A stretch of 64,000 nt of DNA from Gluconobacter cadivus (GTDB lineage: Bacteria; Pseudomonadota; Alphaproteobacteria; Acetobacterales; Acetobacteraceae), in assembly GCF_015244745.1 (NCBI RefSeq), contig NZ_JABCQI010000001.1:558001-622000 (forward strand), in the 5' to 3' direction. Both the position numbers and the translations under genes were made by a program. This document shows positions 1 through 9,196 of the stretch, piece after piece. The notes beneath the pieces were generated by a model that did not search any database, was not told the DNA's origin, and worked only from the letters and a program-made list of their open reading frames with translations. How positions within the stretch are numbered: the stretch's first letter is position 1; each line of letters opens with the position of its first letter.

Positions 1-13
1 CACATTTTTGCTG

Positions 14-31
14 CATTCCGGGAACGGAATG
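14..31. other. Perfect 7-bp inverted repeat (hairpin)
   Basis: CATTCCG, a GGAA loop and CGGAATG form a perfect hairpin at the window edge. No T-run follows on either strand, so it is not a standard intrinsic terminator. It may belong to the 3' end of a gene outside the window or to the leader of the VOC gene. Function unknown. Confidence 0.3.
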
Positions 32-58
32 GGACGTGAAACGTCATGCCTTTATTGC

Positions 59-80
59 GGGGAGCCAGAGGATGCTCCCC
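59..80 (+). other. Perfect 7-bp hairpin in leader of VOC gene
   Basis: GGGGAGC and GCTCCCC are perfect inverted arms around an 8-base loop. The hairpin ends about 47 bases before the ribosome-binding site at 127-133, so it would lie in the mRNA leader if transcription starts upstream. There is no T-run. It could be a leader structure or a terminator remnant. Confidence 0.3.
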
Positions 81-141
81 TCCGGCCTGCCGATCGTCCC
101 AAAGGCGCACCGTGCAGATCAGAACAGAAGGAGTGCCGCCT

Positions 142-1086
142 TTGCCGCCCTTTTCCCGCCTCTCCCAAACAGGCACGGTCGCCGTCACGCTGTCAGCAGC
201 CCTCACTCTCAGTATCAGCCTGACAGCTTTCGCTTCCGATGCGCTTGCACAGACAGCCAACACTGCTGAAACGCCAGCCGCGCTCTCAAAAACCCTGCCC
301 GGCAAGATCGTCTACACACAGCTCACAACGCCCGATCTGGCCAAAGCCAAGGCCTTCTATGGCGCACTGCTGGGCTGGAATTTTCAGGACCGCCCCGTCT
401 CGCGCGGCCATTATGCCGAGGCGCTGGTCAACGGCCATGTCGTAGCAGGACTGGTCGAGCGTCCTCTCCCCGATACGAACAACCCACCCCAGCCGCTCTG
501 GCTTCCGTTCATTTCGGCGCTCGACGTCCCGACAGTGGCCAAGGAATCGCTCCAGTGGGGCGGCAAAATCCTGTACCGTCCGACCGTTGTTCCGGGCCGT
601 GGCGAACAGGCCATTATCGCCGACCCGCAGGGCGCGCTTTTCGCCGCTTTGCACGCCCCTCACGGCGACCGCAACGATACGGACGACACGGTTCAGGGCG
701 ACTGGATCTGGCATACAATCCTGACCCCGGCTCCCACAGCCAGCGCGGGATTCTACCAGAAACTCTTCGGCTATCAGGTTGAAGACGCGCCTCCGCCCGA
801 CACGCACCAGCACTATATTCTGGACTCACAGTCCATCGCCCGTGCGACCGTCAATCCCCTGCCGGCGCGCCTGCCCCCAGATGCGAGCGCGCGCTGGATC
901 GGCTTCATACAGGTGGACAGCGTCGGGAGTGCCGCCGAAAAAGCCGTGCAGCTGGGAGGACGCGTTCTGGTACAGCCCCACCCCGATCATCAGAACAGCA
1001 TGATCGCCGTCCTCGCCGACCCGAGCGGCGCCGCCTTCGGCGTCATGGAATGGCATGATCCCAGCGCGGCAGGAGATACGAAATGA
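142..1086 (+). CDS. Exported two-domain VOC (glyoxalase/bleomycin-resistance fold) protein
   Basis: Two vicinal-oxygen-chelate domains are visible: one opens with KIVYTQLTTPDLAKAKAFY, the second around GFYQKLFGYQVED. VOC proteins bind a metal and act in glyoxalase, dioxygenase or resistance roles; the substrate here is unknown. A hydrophobic segment ending AFASDALAQ looks like a signal peptide, so the protein is probably periplasmic. I chose the TTG at 142 because a strong Shine-Dalgarno GAAGGAG (127-133) sits 8 bases upstream. A GTG at 133 lies inside that site, and an in-frame ATG at 46 would put a hairpin and a basic, unlikely N-terminus in the coding region. Its stop overlaps the next start (ATGA), so the two genes are probably co-translated. 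Confidence 0.7.
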   Translation: MPPFSRLSQTGTVAVTLSAALTLSISLTAFASDALAQTANTAETPAALSKTLPGKIVYTQLTTPDLAKAKAFYGALLGWNFQDRPVSRGHYAEALVNGHVVAGLVERPLPDTNNPPQPLWLPFISALDVPTVAKESLQWGGKILYRPTVVPGRGEQAIIADPQGALFAALHAPHGDRNDTDDTVQGDWIWHTILTPAPTASAGFYQKLFGYQVEDAPPPDTHQHYILDSQSIARATVNPLPARLPPDASARWIGFIQVDSVGSAAEKAVQLGGRVLVQPHPDHQNSMIAVLADPSGAAFGVMEWHDPSAAGDTK

Positions 1087-1541
1087 CCCGTTGGACAACA
1101 AAAACCTTCCTGCGCCTTGGCGGTACGCTCTGCCTTCTGGGAATGCTGTCGGGCTGCGGTGACTATGAATATGGCGGCCCCGGCCAATATGGCACCTATT
1201 ATGGTGGCGGGGGCTATTACAGCAGCACCTATAATCGCGGCTGGGGCAGCACATGGGGGCCCGGCTGGGGCTGGGGACCGGGCTATTACGTCGGCCCCTA
1301 TCCCGGACGCGGTCCGGGGCGGCCTCCCGGCGTACGTCCCGGCCCCCGGCCTGGAGGACCCGGCCATGGTCCCGGTGGACAGGGGAGGCCCGATGGCAGA
1401 CCGGGAGGTGGGTTTGGCCATGGACCTGGTGGTGGAAGACCCGGAAGCGGTCAGGGACCGGGAAGGCCGGGCGGCGGAGGAATGGGCGGTGGCAACCATG
1501 GCGGTGGCCAAGGCGGTCGTGGACCCGGTGGGCGCCGCTGA
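1083..1541 (+). CDS. Small glycine-rich lipoprotein of unknown function
   Basis: A 152-residue protein with a short basic N-terminus, a hydrophobic stretch and the lipobox LSGC near residue 25, so it is predicted to be a lipoprotein. The rest is low complexity: a Gly/Tyr part (YGGGGYY-like) followed by Gly/Pro/Arg-rich repeats such as GRPGG and GHGPGG. It overlaps the preceding VOC gene by four bases (ATGA), suggesting an operon. The repetitive tail resembles surface or envelope-associated proteins, but no family is recognisable. The coding call rests on the overlap and the clear signal peptide; the G+C-rich repeats make codon-based evidence weak. Confidence 0.65.
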   Translation: MTRWTTKTFLRLGGTLCLLGMLSGCGDYEYGGPGQYGTYYGGGGYYSSTYNRGWGSTWGPGWGWGPGYYVGPYPGRGPGRPPGVRPGPRPGGPGHGPGGQGRPDGRPGGGFGHGPGGGRPGSGQGPGRPGGGGMGGGNHGGGQGGRGPGGRR

Positions 1542-1568
1542 ACCCCATCATATCTGCTCATGGAAACC

Positions 1569-1588
1569 GGAGGCGGTTCTCCGCCTCC
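1569..1588. terminator. Hairpin between convergent genes
   Basis: GGAGGCGG, TTCT and CCGCCTCC form a perfect 8-bp G+C stem with a tetraloop, between the end of the lipoprotein gene and the end of the FUSC gene. It could end transcription in both directions, although no T-run follows on either side. Confidence 0.45.
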
Positions 1589-1592
1589 AGGA

Positions 1593-3581
1593 TCAGACAG
1601 TCTTGCGGCCCGCACGCTCCAATGCGGCGATCTCGGCCATGACGTCTCCATTCTCGATCTTCTGGGCAATGTCTGCGAAAGGTGCCCCCGCCTCAAGAGC
1701 CGTGGCCGTAGCACTCCAGCGCTCCCCGGCCTGCGCATCTCCTTCACATAACCCAGCCGAAATATCGAACCGCAGCAACGTCGCCTCCCCGCTGAGACGA
1801 CGCAGCGCCCGCAACAGGGCATGAGCCTGCGTCGCGCGCTCTCCCACTGCCGAAACCCCGCCCAGAACGGGAAGCGAGCCTCTGGCAAACTCGGCCCGTG
1901 TGGTATCGATCCCGGCCTGACGCTGGACGCGATCTGTCGTTACGGGATCTTCCCGCTTCAACACAGCCGAAACATACCGCAGATTGCCGATCACTGCCGT
2001 CTGCAACAGGCCATCCATGTCCTGCCCCCGCCGCTGCGGGCAGACCGTGAACGCACAGAGCAACCCAATGACACTGCCGAGCGTGTTATCCAGCACCCGC
2101 ATCCACGCAATGCCTTGCGACGGCATGAGCATTTCCGTCACGACAATGAACTGCGCGCTGATGAACACGACCAACATGGTATAATTGACAGCGCGCATCG
2201 CGATCGCCCCGATCACAAAGAGCGCCACCGCCGCCAGCATCTGCGCAGAACCCGGTAGAAACGGCGTCAGCAACAGCGCGAGCACACCACCACCCAGCGT
2301 TCCCAGCACACGTTCTAACGCGCGCACCAGCGTTGTCTGACCGGAGGGCTGGATCACCAGAAGCACTGCCACCAGCGCCCAGAAACCATAATCCAGATCC
2401 AGCCACCAACTCGTCAGATAGGTTGCCAGCAGACCCACCACGAGACGCAGAGCATGTTGCCAGATCGTCGGCGTCAGACGCGCCGCATGACGTGGCAGTT
2501 CAGCATCGAACGGGAGACGCGCCTTTTGCGCCAGCCCTTCGGCCAGTGTTCCCAACGTCCTCGCACTGGTCGCCACAAGTTCGCCAACCGGCCCCGCCGT
2601 GGCAGGAATACTCCCCGCCAGCGCCAGCCCTTCAGCGGCCAGATGTTCAAGATCAGGCTCAGGCTCGAGCGCCGCGTCGCTCGCGTGCTGACACAGGGCG
2701 GAAAAAGCCGCCAGCGTGCCCCGTGCTTCAAAATCCAGCCCACGGGTTTCGACAAGATGCTCGACGGCCAGCATGGCGGTAAACAGACGTTCCGCCCCGG
2801 CCAGCGAGGCAATCAGCCGCCCACGCATACCGTAACTCGCATGTCCGGCATCGATCTGCAGCGCCAGCCCTCGGGCCCGCTCGATGGCCGTACGCACATT
2901 CTGCCGGTGTACGGTTTCCTGCAGCCGCCCCGCTGCGATTTCGCCCGCCATAACCGACAACAGCCGGTAACAGGCTCCAACAGCCCGTCGCGCAGGGGCG
3001 TAAGGATGCTGCGGCCAGACCACGAGACACAGAAATGCCGCCCAAAGCCCCCCACCCCCAAACGCAAAAGCAACGACGAGAGCGTCCTGAAATCTATGCG
3101 CTGGAAACCCGGTGCCCGCCAGCATGACACAGCCCAGCAGCGCACAAAGCAGCGCGATGGACGGCGACAGCGCCCTGGCCAGCCCCGCCATCAGCCCCGT
3201 CAGCACGAGCCAAGGCAGCACACCCCAGAGCGGATACACCGCAATTAGCGACGTCACGCCTCCAAGGATCGTGCCGCACGCCGTAAAAAGTCCAAGAATA
3301 CGAAACTGCTCACGCGCCGTCCCGCCCGGCTCGATCAGACAGCTCCAGAAGGCGGCAAAGCCAGCCCAGGCTAGAACGGCCTGATGTTCATAAATCGCGG
3401 GAAGCAGCGCTACGACCGTCGCCACCGCCGCCCGGGTTCCTTCTGCCGGAGCAATCTGCTCCGGGCTTACGGGAACCGAATGACGCGCCAGAAACTGCTT
3501 CAGAAAATCAAGCGGTCTCTCCCGCCCCTGTGAGGCGCGGGAGGGAGGCGTCTGGCGGGAAAGCGGCGGGTCAGAGGCCAT
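1593..3581 (-). CDS. FUSC-family inner-membrane transporter (YccS/AaeB type)
   Basis: A 662-residue membrane protein with two blocks of closely spaced hydrophobic helices separated by a soluble region, the layout of fusaric-acid-resistance/aromatic acid exporter proteins. The second block begins near the segment TPTIWQHALRL. Members export aromatic acids or are of unknown substrate; none can be assigned here. The start is set at the ATG overlapping the upstream stop (TGATG at 3583-3579), which implies translational coupling with the flavoprotein gene. A longer frame runs further upstream but lies wholly inside that gene. Confidence 0.8.
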   Translation of the reverse strand: MASDPPLSRQTPPSRASQGRERPLDFLKQFLARHSVPVSPEQIAPAEGTRAAVATVVALLPAIYEHQAVLAWAGFAAFWSCLIEPGGTAREQFRILGLFTACGTILGGVTSLIAVYPLWGVLPWLVLTGLMAGLARALSPSIALLCALLGCVMLAGTGFPAHRFQDALVVAFAFGGGGLWAAFLCLVVWPQHPYAPARRAVGACYRLLSVMAGEIAAGRLQETVHRQNVRTAIERARGLALQIDAGHASYGMRGRLIASLAGAERLFTAMLAVEHLVETRGLDFEARGTLAAFSALCQHASDAALEPEPDLEHLAAEGLALAGSIPATAGPVGELVATSARTLGTLAEGLAQKARLPFDAELPRHAARLTPTIWQHALRLVVGLLATYLTSWWLDLDYGFWALVAVLLVIQPSGQTTLVRALERVLGTLGGGVLALLLTPFLPGSAQMLAAVALFVIGAIAMRAVNYTMLVVFISAQFIVVTEMLMPSQGIAWMRVLDNTLGSVIGLLCAFTVCPQRRGQDMDGLLQTAVIGNLRYVSAVLKREDPVTTDRVQRQAGIDTTRAEFARGSLPVLGGVSAVGERATQAHALLRALRRLSGEATLLRFDISAGLCEGDAQAGERWSATATALEAGAPFADIAQKIENGDVMAEIAALERAGRKTV

Positions 3582-4999
3582 CAGCGACCGGTCAGAATAC
3601 GCTCCACGAGCTGGCTGACCGTCGGGACAAAGCCGTTCGCGTAGAACGGGTCGGTTCCGAAACGCCACGCATTCGTGCCGCCGAACATAAGGTTATGGTC
3701 GACCACATTATCCTCATCCGCACCGGGCGGAATATGGGAAATGGTCTGGAGCGTCTTCTGAATGCAGAAAGAGCGCGGATCCGCCTTCTGGCCGTTGGTA
3801 TACGGCTCGCGTTGCATCCAGTTGGAAAAGCGGCACTGCGAGAGACATCCCATGCAGGCCGTCTGATCAGCAAGGATTTCGCGCGCACTTTCGGGCGTCA
3901 CGAAGACCAGCGTATCGTCCGGCGTCCGCAGAGCCTCGGTAAAGCCCGCGGCTTCCCAGTCTGCAATTCGCGGGCGGTCGGCGGCCGGGACGAACACTTC
4001 GCGCTTGCGGGCGCCAACGCCGTAGGACGCCTCGTAGCCGTCGCCAGCTTCCTGACTGTACGGCACCTGACGCTCGGAGCGCTCACACAGATCCTGCAGG
4101 AAGCTGTTGCGGACGGCCGAGGAATAGAAACCGGTCGGAGAGAAGCGGTTGAGATATACATCCCCCTCCTTCAGCGTCAGCAGACGGCGCTTCCAGGCAT
4201 CGGGGATCGGGCTTTCCTGCGTCAGAAGCGGGCGGGTTCCGAACTGGAACACGATCGGCCCCAGCTCCGGATTGCCGATCCAGTCCTGCCAGTCCTCAAG
4301 ATGCCAGACACCACCGGCCATGATGATTGGCGTCTCGCCCAGACCATAATTCCGCATGACACGGCGCAGTTCGAGAACGCGCGGATACGGATCTTCTGGC
4401 GAAAAGGGATTTTCCGTGTTGGACAGACCGTTATGGCCACCCGCACGCCACGGATCTTCGTAAACCACGCCGCCCAGCAGTTCAGGCGCCTTGCTGTACG
4501 CACGCCGCCACAGAGCGTTGAACGCCCGTCCCGAAGAGACGATCGGATAATAGGGAATGCCGAAACGGACCGCGATGTCAGACAGGCGGTACGGCATGCC
4601 CGCGCCACAGGTCACGCCATGCACCAGCCCCGGAGCGCCTTCGAGAATCCCGATGATGACCTCTTCGGCCCCACCCATTTCCCAAAGGATATTGACGTTG
4701 ATCCGGCCTCTGCCGCCCGAAATCTCGTGAGCGATCTTCGCCTGCGCGATACCGCCATCAATCGCGTAACGGATCAGTTCCTGCTGACGCTCACGCCGCG
4801 TGCGACCATGATAGACCTGCGGAACCGGATGACCGTCCTGATCGTAGCTGTCCGCATTGACAGCCGAAATGGTCCCAATCCCGCCCGCAGCGGCCCAGTG
4901 TCCGGCCGAGACGCCCGTAGAGACGGAGACACCTTTGCCCCCTTCGATCAGAGGCAGCACGTCCTGACCACCAAAACGGAGGGTATCAATAGATTTCAT
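3581..4999 (-). CDS. Nitronate monooxygenase-like flavoprotein with C-terminal Cys cluster
   Basis: A 472-residue protein of the NAD(P)H-dependent flavin oxidoreductase/2-nitropropane dioxygenase family. It shows the FMN-barrel features GAPGLVHGV, PIIMAGGVW and the GGHNG motif (His189). Family members oxidise nitronates with FMN and oxygen; the substrate here is unproven. It is longer than usual, and its C-terminal part holds C382-x2-C385-x3-C389 and C412, which resembles an Fe-S ligand set. The start is the ATG at 4999, with GGAG about 14 bases upstream; in-frame codons further upstream run into the pnp terminator. It is followed by FUSC with a TGATG overlap. Confidence 0.8.
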   Translation of the reverse strand: MKSIDTLRFGGQDVLPLIEGGKGVSVSTGVSAGHWAAAGGIGTISAVNADSYDQDGHPVPQVYHGRTRRERQQELIRYAIDGGIAQAKIAHEISGGRGRINVNILWEMGGAEEVIIGILEGAPGLVHGVTCGAGMPYRLSDIAVRFGIPYYPIVSSGRAFNALWRRAYSKAPELLGGVVYEDPWRAGGHNGLSNTENPFSPEDPYPRVLELRRVMRNYGLGETPIIMAGGVWHLEDWQDWIGNPELGPIVFQFGTRPLLTQESPIPDAWKRRLLTLKEGDVYLNRFSPTGFYSSAVRNSFLQDLCERSERQVPYSQEAGDGYEASYGVGARKREVFVPAADRPRIADWEAAGFTEALRTPDDTLVFVTPESAREILADQTACMGCLSQCRFSNWMQREPYTNGQKADPRSFCIQKTLQTISHIPPGADEDNVVDHNLMFGGTNAWRFGTDPFYANGFVPTVSQLVERILTGR

Positions 5000-5025
5000 G
5001 GGGACTGGCTGTCTCCGAAACTCAG

Positions 5026-5059
5026 AAAAAAAAGGGCGGGGCCTTGTGAGCCCCGCCCC
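5026..5059 (-). terminator. Intrinsic terminator of rpsO-pnp transcript
   Basis: Read on the minus strand just after the pnp stop: GGGGCGGGGC, a short loop, GCCCCGCCC and then eight T. This is a textbook Rho-independent terminator, so the flavoprotein gene downstream should have its own promoter or depend on read-through. Confidence 0.9.
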
Positions 5060-5064
5060 AACAC

Positions 5065-7215
5065 TCACTCGGCGTCGCGACGGGGCGGACGGGCCGGTCG
5101 GGCCCCCACGCTCTCCGTGATATCGGCACCCGTGGCCTGATCGACAACCCTCATGGAGAGCTTGACCTTGCCGCGGTCATCAAACCCGATGACCTTGACC
5201 TTCACGGCATCGCCCTGCTTGACGACATCGGACGTCTTCGCAACGCGGCCTTCAGCCAGTTCGGAAATGTGAACCAGACCGTCACGCGGGCCAAGGAAGT
5301 TCACGAACGCACCGAAATCGGCGGTCTTGACGACCTTACCGTCATAGATGCGGCCGATTTCCGGTTCAGCGACAATGCCTTCGATCCGGGAGATGGCCTT
5401 CTGGGCCTGCTCGTCGTTCGCAGCGGCGATCGTCACGGTGCCATCGTCGCCGATATCGACCTTCGCACCCGAATATTCGACGATCTCGCGGATCACCTTG
5501 CCACCGGAACCGATCACGTCGCGGATCTTTTCCTTCGGCACGGAAATCGTCGTGATCTTCGGAGCATTGCCCGAAACATCCGAACGACCTTCCGTCAGCG
5601 CCTTGGACATTTCGCCAAGGATATGGATCCGGCCTTCACGGGCCTGTTCCAGCGCGATCTTCATGATTTCAGGCGTGATGGACGTGATCTTGATGTCCAT
5701 CTGAAGCGCGGTCACGCCGTCAGCCGTACCAGCCACCTTGAAGTCCATGTCGCCGAGGTGATCTTCGTCACCCAGGATGTCGGACAGCACGGCGTAGCCA
5801 CGGTCTTCCTTGATCAGGCCCATGGCAATGCCAGCCACCGGACGCGGCAGGGGAACGCCGGCATCCATCAGCGCGAGCGACGAGCCGCAGACGGTCGCCA
5901 TGGAGGACGAACCGTTGCTTTCCGTGATCTCGGAGACAACGCGCATCGTGTACGGGAAGGCTTCCTTGGTCGGCAGCAGCGGATGAATCGCGCGCCATGC
6001 CAGCTTGCCATGACCGATCTCACGACGACCCGGGGAGCCCATGCGACCACACTCGCCAACCGAATACGGCGGGAAGTTGTAGTGCAGCATGAAGTTGGAA
6101 CGGTATTCCCCTTCCAGCGCGTCGATGATCTGCTCGTCCTGACCCGTGCCGAGCGTCGCGACCACAAGGGCCTGCGTCTCGCCACGCGTGAACAGGGACG
6201 ATCCATGAGCGCGCGGCAGGATGCCGACTTCGGCAAGGATCGGACGAACCGTCTTCAGGTCACGACCATCAATGCGGATGCCGGTCTTGAGGATGGACCC
6301 ACGAACGACCTGCGCCTCAAGCTCCTTGAGCATCGGCTTGGCGAGTTCGACGTCCAGACCTTCCTCGGTCAGGATCTCGTTGATCCGGTCCTTGGCTTCG
6401 GCAACCTTCTTGTAACGGGCCTGCTTCTGACGCTCCTTGTAAGCGTCCGCCATCAGCTTGTTGCCGACCTTCTCGACGCGCTTGCGAAGGGCGATTTCTT
6501 CCTTCGTCAGCGACGGCAGATCCCACGGAGCTTTCGCAGCGTGCTCGGCCAGCGCGATGATGGCATCGATGACCGGCTGGAAGGACGTGTGTCCCAGCGT
6601 GACGGCTTCAAGCATCGTCTCTTCCGAAAGCTCGCTGGCTTCGGATTCGACCATCAGCACGCCTTCGGCCGTACCGGCAACCATCAGGTCGAGCGTGCTG
6701 TCCTTGAGTTCGTCATGAACCGGGTTCACGACCAGCTTGCCATCGATGCGGCCGATACGGGCGCAGGCAACCGGGCCGAAGAACGGAATACCGGAAAGCG
6801 TCAGAGCAGCCGAGCAACCGATCAGCGACACGAGAGCCGGATCGTTCTCGTTGTCGTAGCTCAGAACCGTTGCGGTGATCTGGACTTCGTTGCGGAAGTT
6901 TTCCGGGAACAGCGGACGGATCGGACGATCGATCAGACGGGCGTTCAGGACTTCGGCTTCGGACGGACGGCCTTCACGCTTGAAGAACCCACCCGGGATC
7001 TTGCCAGCGGCGTAAGCCTTTTCCTGATAGTTGACCGTCAGCGGGAAGAAGTCCTGTCCCGGCTTGACGCTCTTGGCGCCAACGGCGGTGCAGAGCACGA
7101 CCGTATCGCCATAGGTGATCATGACGGCGCCGTCTGCCTGGCGTGCGACCTTGCCGGTCTCCAGGATCAGGGGGCGTCCGGCCCATTCGATTTCCTTGCG
7201 GAAATAATCAAACAT
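5065..7215 (-). CDS. pnp: Polynucleotide phosphorylase
   Basis: A 716-residue polyribonucleotide nucleotidyltransferase: phosphorolytic 3'-5' exoribonuclease of the cytoplasmic RNA-decay machinery. Two RNase PH cores are visible (N-terminal [12 protein letters not shown]; the second with [24 protein letters not shown] residues), followed by a KH domain ([15 protein letters not shown]) and a C-terminal S1 domain ([18 protein letters not shown]). The length is normal. It follows rpsO in the conserved rpsO-pnp arrangement, with a 196-base leader containing a perfect palindrome, and ends in a strong terminator. In enterobacteria pnp is autoregulated through RNase III cleavage of its leader; that is only an analogy here. 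Confidence 0.97.
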   Translation of the reverse strand: MFDYFRKEIEWAGRPLILETGKVARQADGAVMITYGDTVVLCTAVGAKSVKPGQDFFPLTVNYQEKAYAAGKIPGGFFKREGRPSEAEVLNARLIDRPIRPLFPENFRNEVQITATVLSYDNENDPALVSLIGCSAALTLSGIPFFGPVACARIGRIDGKLVVNPVHDELKDSTLDLMVAGTAEGVLMVESEASELSEETMLEAVTLGHTSFQPVIDAIIALAEHAAKAPWDLPSLTKEEIALRKRVEKVGNKLMADAYKERQKQARYKKVAEAKDRINEILTEEGLDVELAKPMLKELEAQVVRGSILKTGIRIDGRDLKTVRPILAEVGILPRAHGSSLFTRGETQALVVATLGTGQDEQIIDALEGEYRSNFMLHYNFPPYSVGECGRMGSPGRREIGHGKLAWRAIHPLLPTKEAFPYTMRVVSEITESNGSSSMATVCGSSLALMDAGVPLPRPVAGIAMGLIKEDRGYAVLSDILGDEDHLGDMDFKVAGTADGVTALQMDIKITSITPEIMKIALEQAREGRIHILGEMSKALTEGRSDVSGNAPKITTISVPKEKIRDVIGSGGKVIREIVEYSGAKVDIGDDGTVTIAAANDEQAQKAISRIEGIVAEPEIGRIYDGKVVKTADFGAFVNFLGPRDGLVHISELAEGRVAKTSDVVKQGDAVKVKVIGFDDRGKVKLSMRVVDQATGADITESVGARPARPPRRDAE

Positions 7216-7380
7216 GCATGTTTTCCCAAATTAAGGGTGAAACCATCTCCGGGTGTCCGGCAGGTGGCGGAGCAGCGTTTCGGACGGCATGGCGGTGATG
7301 GCGGGAAGTCCCCGGCACGACACCATGTGGCCTGAAACGCCGGTCGCGCACCCGCACCGCCGGACAGGCGATGGCGAGGG

Positions 7381-7404
7381 TGTCCGGGAGCATGCTCCCG
7401 GACA
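7381..7404 (-). promoter_or_regulatory. 24-nt perfect palindrome in rpsO-pnp intergenic region
   Basis: TGTCCGGGAGCATGCTCCCGGACA is fully self-complementary and begins 8 bases after the rpsO stop. It has no T-run on the minus strand. It may be an RNA hairpin that processes, stabilises or attenuates the rpsO-pnp message. The rest of 7216-7411 shows no other gene. Confidence 0.5.
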
Positions 7405-7411
7405 GTTCAAC

Positions 7412-7681
7412 TCAGCGACGCAGGCCGAGACGCTCGATCAGGCTCTGGTAACGGGCCTGGTCCTTGCGCTTCAGATAGTCCAGCAGGCTACGACGCTGGC
7501 CGACCATCATCAGAAGGCCACGACGGGAGTGGAAGTCCTTCTTGTGGGTCTTGAGGTGCTCGGTCAGGTTGACGATACGCTCGGACAGGATGGCAACCTG
7601 TACTTCCGGCGAACCCGTATCCGTCTCGCTCTGCTTGTACTCAGAAATCAGTGCCGTGCGGCGTTCTGCGGTAATCGACAT
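7412..7681 (-). CDS. rpsO: 30S ribosomal protein S15
   Basis: An 89-residue protein beginning [15 protein letters not shown] and containing the S15 signatures [16 protein letters not shown] and [19 protein letters not shown]. It binds 16S rRNA in the central domain of the small subunit. The ATG at 7681 has GGAGA 7 bases upstream and lies inside the end of truB, overlapping it by 41 bases. The genes are therefore translationally linked in the truB-rpsO-pnp order. Confidence 0.97.
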   Translation of the reverse strand: MSITAERRTALISEYKQSETDTGSPEVQVAILSERIVNLTEHLKTHKKDFHSRRGLLMMVGQRRSLLDYLKRKDQARYQSLIERLGLRR

Positions 7682-8642
7682 CGTGTTCTCCAAAAAACTC
7701 GTGGTTTTCCAGCATCCGCGCTGCCCTGAGCCGCCCATGACGGACATGACACAGACCCAGCACGTGCTCTCCGATCATCGCGCGCCACAGATGGTCTTCC
7801 CCCTGTGACGATGCCGGCAGAGGATGCACGAGGTCCGAAGGGTCTATCGACTGCCCCCAGACAAGCACCCTTCCCTCCGCATCGGTGACGGCCAGCGCCG
7901 GGATGTCGACCAGCGCGGTCGCCGCATCCAGCAGAGGAGCCGGAAGAGCATCGGCGTTGTCCACAGTTTGAGTCGATTTGTCCAGTGATATCTGATCGAT
8001 CGTCAGGGCATGACTCAGATCGAATGGACCGCACTTCGTCCGCCGCAGCACGGAAATATGCCCGACCGTTCCACAGGCCAGCGCAATGTCCCGCGCCAGC
8101 GAACGCATATAGACGCCCTTGCCCGACTGCACGTCAAAAACGGCCGTATCCGCATCCGGACGTTCCACCAGCGTTATCGAATCGATCCGCGCCGGACGAG
8201 GCGGAAGTTCAGGCGGACGGCCTGCGCGCGCCATGTCATAGGCCCGCTCCCCCCCGACCCGAAGTGCTGAAAACACGGGAGGCACCTGCATGACATTGCC
8301 TGTCAGCGCAGGCAGAACGGCAAGAATCTGCTCATCAGTAGGCCGGTTCGGCGACGTCGTCAGAACCTCGCCTTCAAGATCGTCCGTCGTCCGGCTTTCC
8401 CCAAAGGTCAGCGTGAAGCGATAACGTTTTGTCGCATCCATAATGTAGGGAATGGTCCGTGTCGCCTTACCGAACGCAATCGGCAGCACACCGGACGCCA
8501 GCGGATCGAGCGTCCCGCCATGCCCCGCTTTTTTCGCATCAAACGCCCAACGGAGTTTGTTGACCATATCCGTGGAGGTCGGACCCAGCGGCTTGTCGAG
8601 AATCAGCCACCCGTCGATATCGCGTCCACGTTTCCTGCCCAT
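7641..8642 (-). CDS. truB: tRNA pseudouridine-55 synthase
   Basis: A 333-residue TruB, which makes pseudouridine 55 in the T-loop of tRNAs. It has the catalytic-region motif [19 protein letters not shown], whose Asp is the nucleophile, followed by the GKATR and RRTKCGPF family motifs. The start is the ATG at 8642 ([18 protein letters not shown]), where family similarity begins; upstream in-frame codons include the rbfA terminator region. The C-terminus overlaps rpsO by 41 bases, which is unusual but common in this operon type. Confidence 0.95.
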   Translation of the reverse strand: MGRKRGRDIDGWLILDKPLGPTSTDMVNKLRWAFDAKKAGHGGTLDPLASGVLPIAFGKATRTIPYIMDATKRYRFTLTFGESRTTDDLEGEVLTTSPNRPTDEQILAVLPALTGNVMQVPPVFSALRVGGERAYDMARAGRPPELPPRPARIDSITLVERPDADTAVFDVQSGKGVYMRSLARDIALACGTVGHISVLRRTKCGPFDLSHALTIDQISLDKSTQTVDNADALPAPLLDAATALVDIPALAVTDAEGRVLVWGQSIDPSDLVHPLPASSQGEDHLWRAMIGEHVLGLCHVRHGRLRAARMLENHEFFGEHDVDYRRTPHGTDF

Positions 8643-8697
8643 ACATCCCGTCCTTGCTTGTGAAGGCCGCTGATAAACCAGCAAGGGGGCAGAATGC

Positions 8698-8740
8698 AAA
8701 AAAACGCCCCTCACCGGACGGGAGGAGCGTTTTTAAAAAA
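8698..8740 (-). terminator. Intrinsic terminator after rbfA, probably bidirectional
   Basis: Immediately after the rbfA stop the minus strand reads AAAAACGCTCCTC, a GC-rich loop, then GAGGGGCGTTTTTTT. Stem and T-run are clear on this strand, and the A/T flanks make it symmetrical. It separates rimP-nusA-infB-rbfA from truB-rpsO-pnp. Confidence 0.85.
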
Positions 8741-9196
8741 TTATTCCGGATCTTTTTCCAGATCCCGCCGGACTTCCGGAGAGCGCATGATCTCGTCGAG
8801 TTCCATGGCGTTATCCAGCGCCGTGTCAGGCTGGAAGTGGATTTCCGGAACCGTCCGGAGATTGAGAGCCTTGGAGAGCCCCGTTCTCAGGAACGGTGCC
8901 ACCCGCTTCAGGGCAGGCAGCAGAACTTCCACATCGCTCCGACCCAGACGCGTCACGAAAGCCGTGGCGTGTCTGAAATCCGGGGAGATGCGGACTTCCG
9001 TGACCGTGATGCGCACATCCAGAAGTTCCGGATCGCGGAACTCTGTCCGGGCGAACAGCTCCGCCAGAACACGGCGGACCTCTTCGGCCACCCGGAGCTG
9101 CCGGGTGCTGGGCCCCTGGGCAACAACACCTGCCGGGCCCTTCAGGTCATGTTTCGAACGCGAACTCAAGCCGGGATCACTTCCATTTCGTAGCAC
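8741..9196 (-). CDS. rbfA: Ribosome-binding factor A
   Basis: A small KH-like protein needed for late 30S subunit maturation. The family core starts [19 protein letters not shown] and continues with the [20 protein letters not shown] region. It follows infB as in most bacteria. The start is uncertain: ATG at 9196 (151 residues) overlaps infB by 31 bases, while a TTG at 9169 overlapping the infB stop would give 142 residues. Both leave the RbfA core intact. A strong terminator lies directly after the stop. Confidence 0.93.
   Translation of the reverse strand: MLRNGSDPGLSSRSKHDLKGPAGVVAQGPSTRQLRVAEEVRRVLAELFARTEFRDPELLDVRITVTEVRISPDFRHATAFVTRLGRSDVEVLLPALKRVAPFLRTGLSKALNLRTVPEIHFQPDTALDNAMELDEIMRSPEVRRDLEKDPE

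Noticed and set aside
1251-1541. Gly/Pro codon repeats in the lipoprotein considered as a tandem DNA repeat or CRISPR-like array
   Set aside because: The units are irregular, without constant spacers; they reflect a low-complexity protein.
3530-5140. Plus-strand frame opposite the nitronate monooxygenase-like gene
   Set aside because: Shadow frame without domains; it crosses the pnp terminator.
5269-7335. Long plus-strand frame antisense to pnp
   Set aside because: Shadow of the PNPase gene; the protein is Asp/Arg/His-rich with no recognisable domain.
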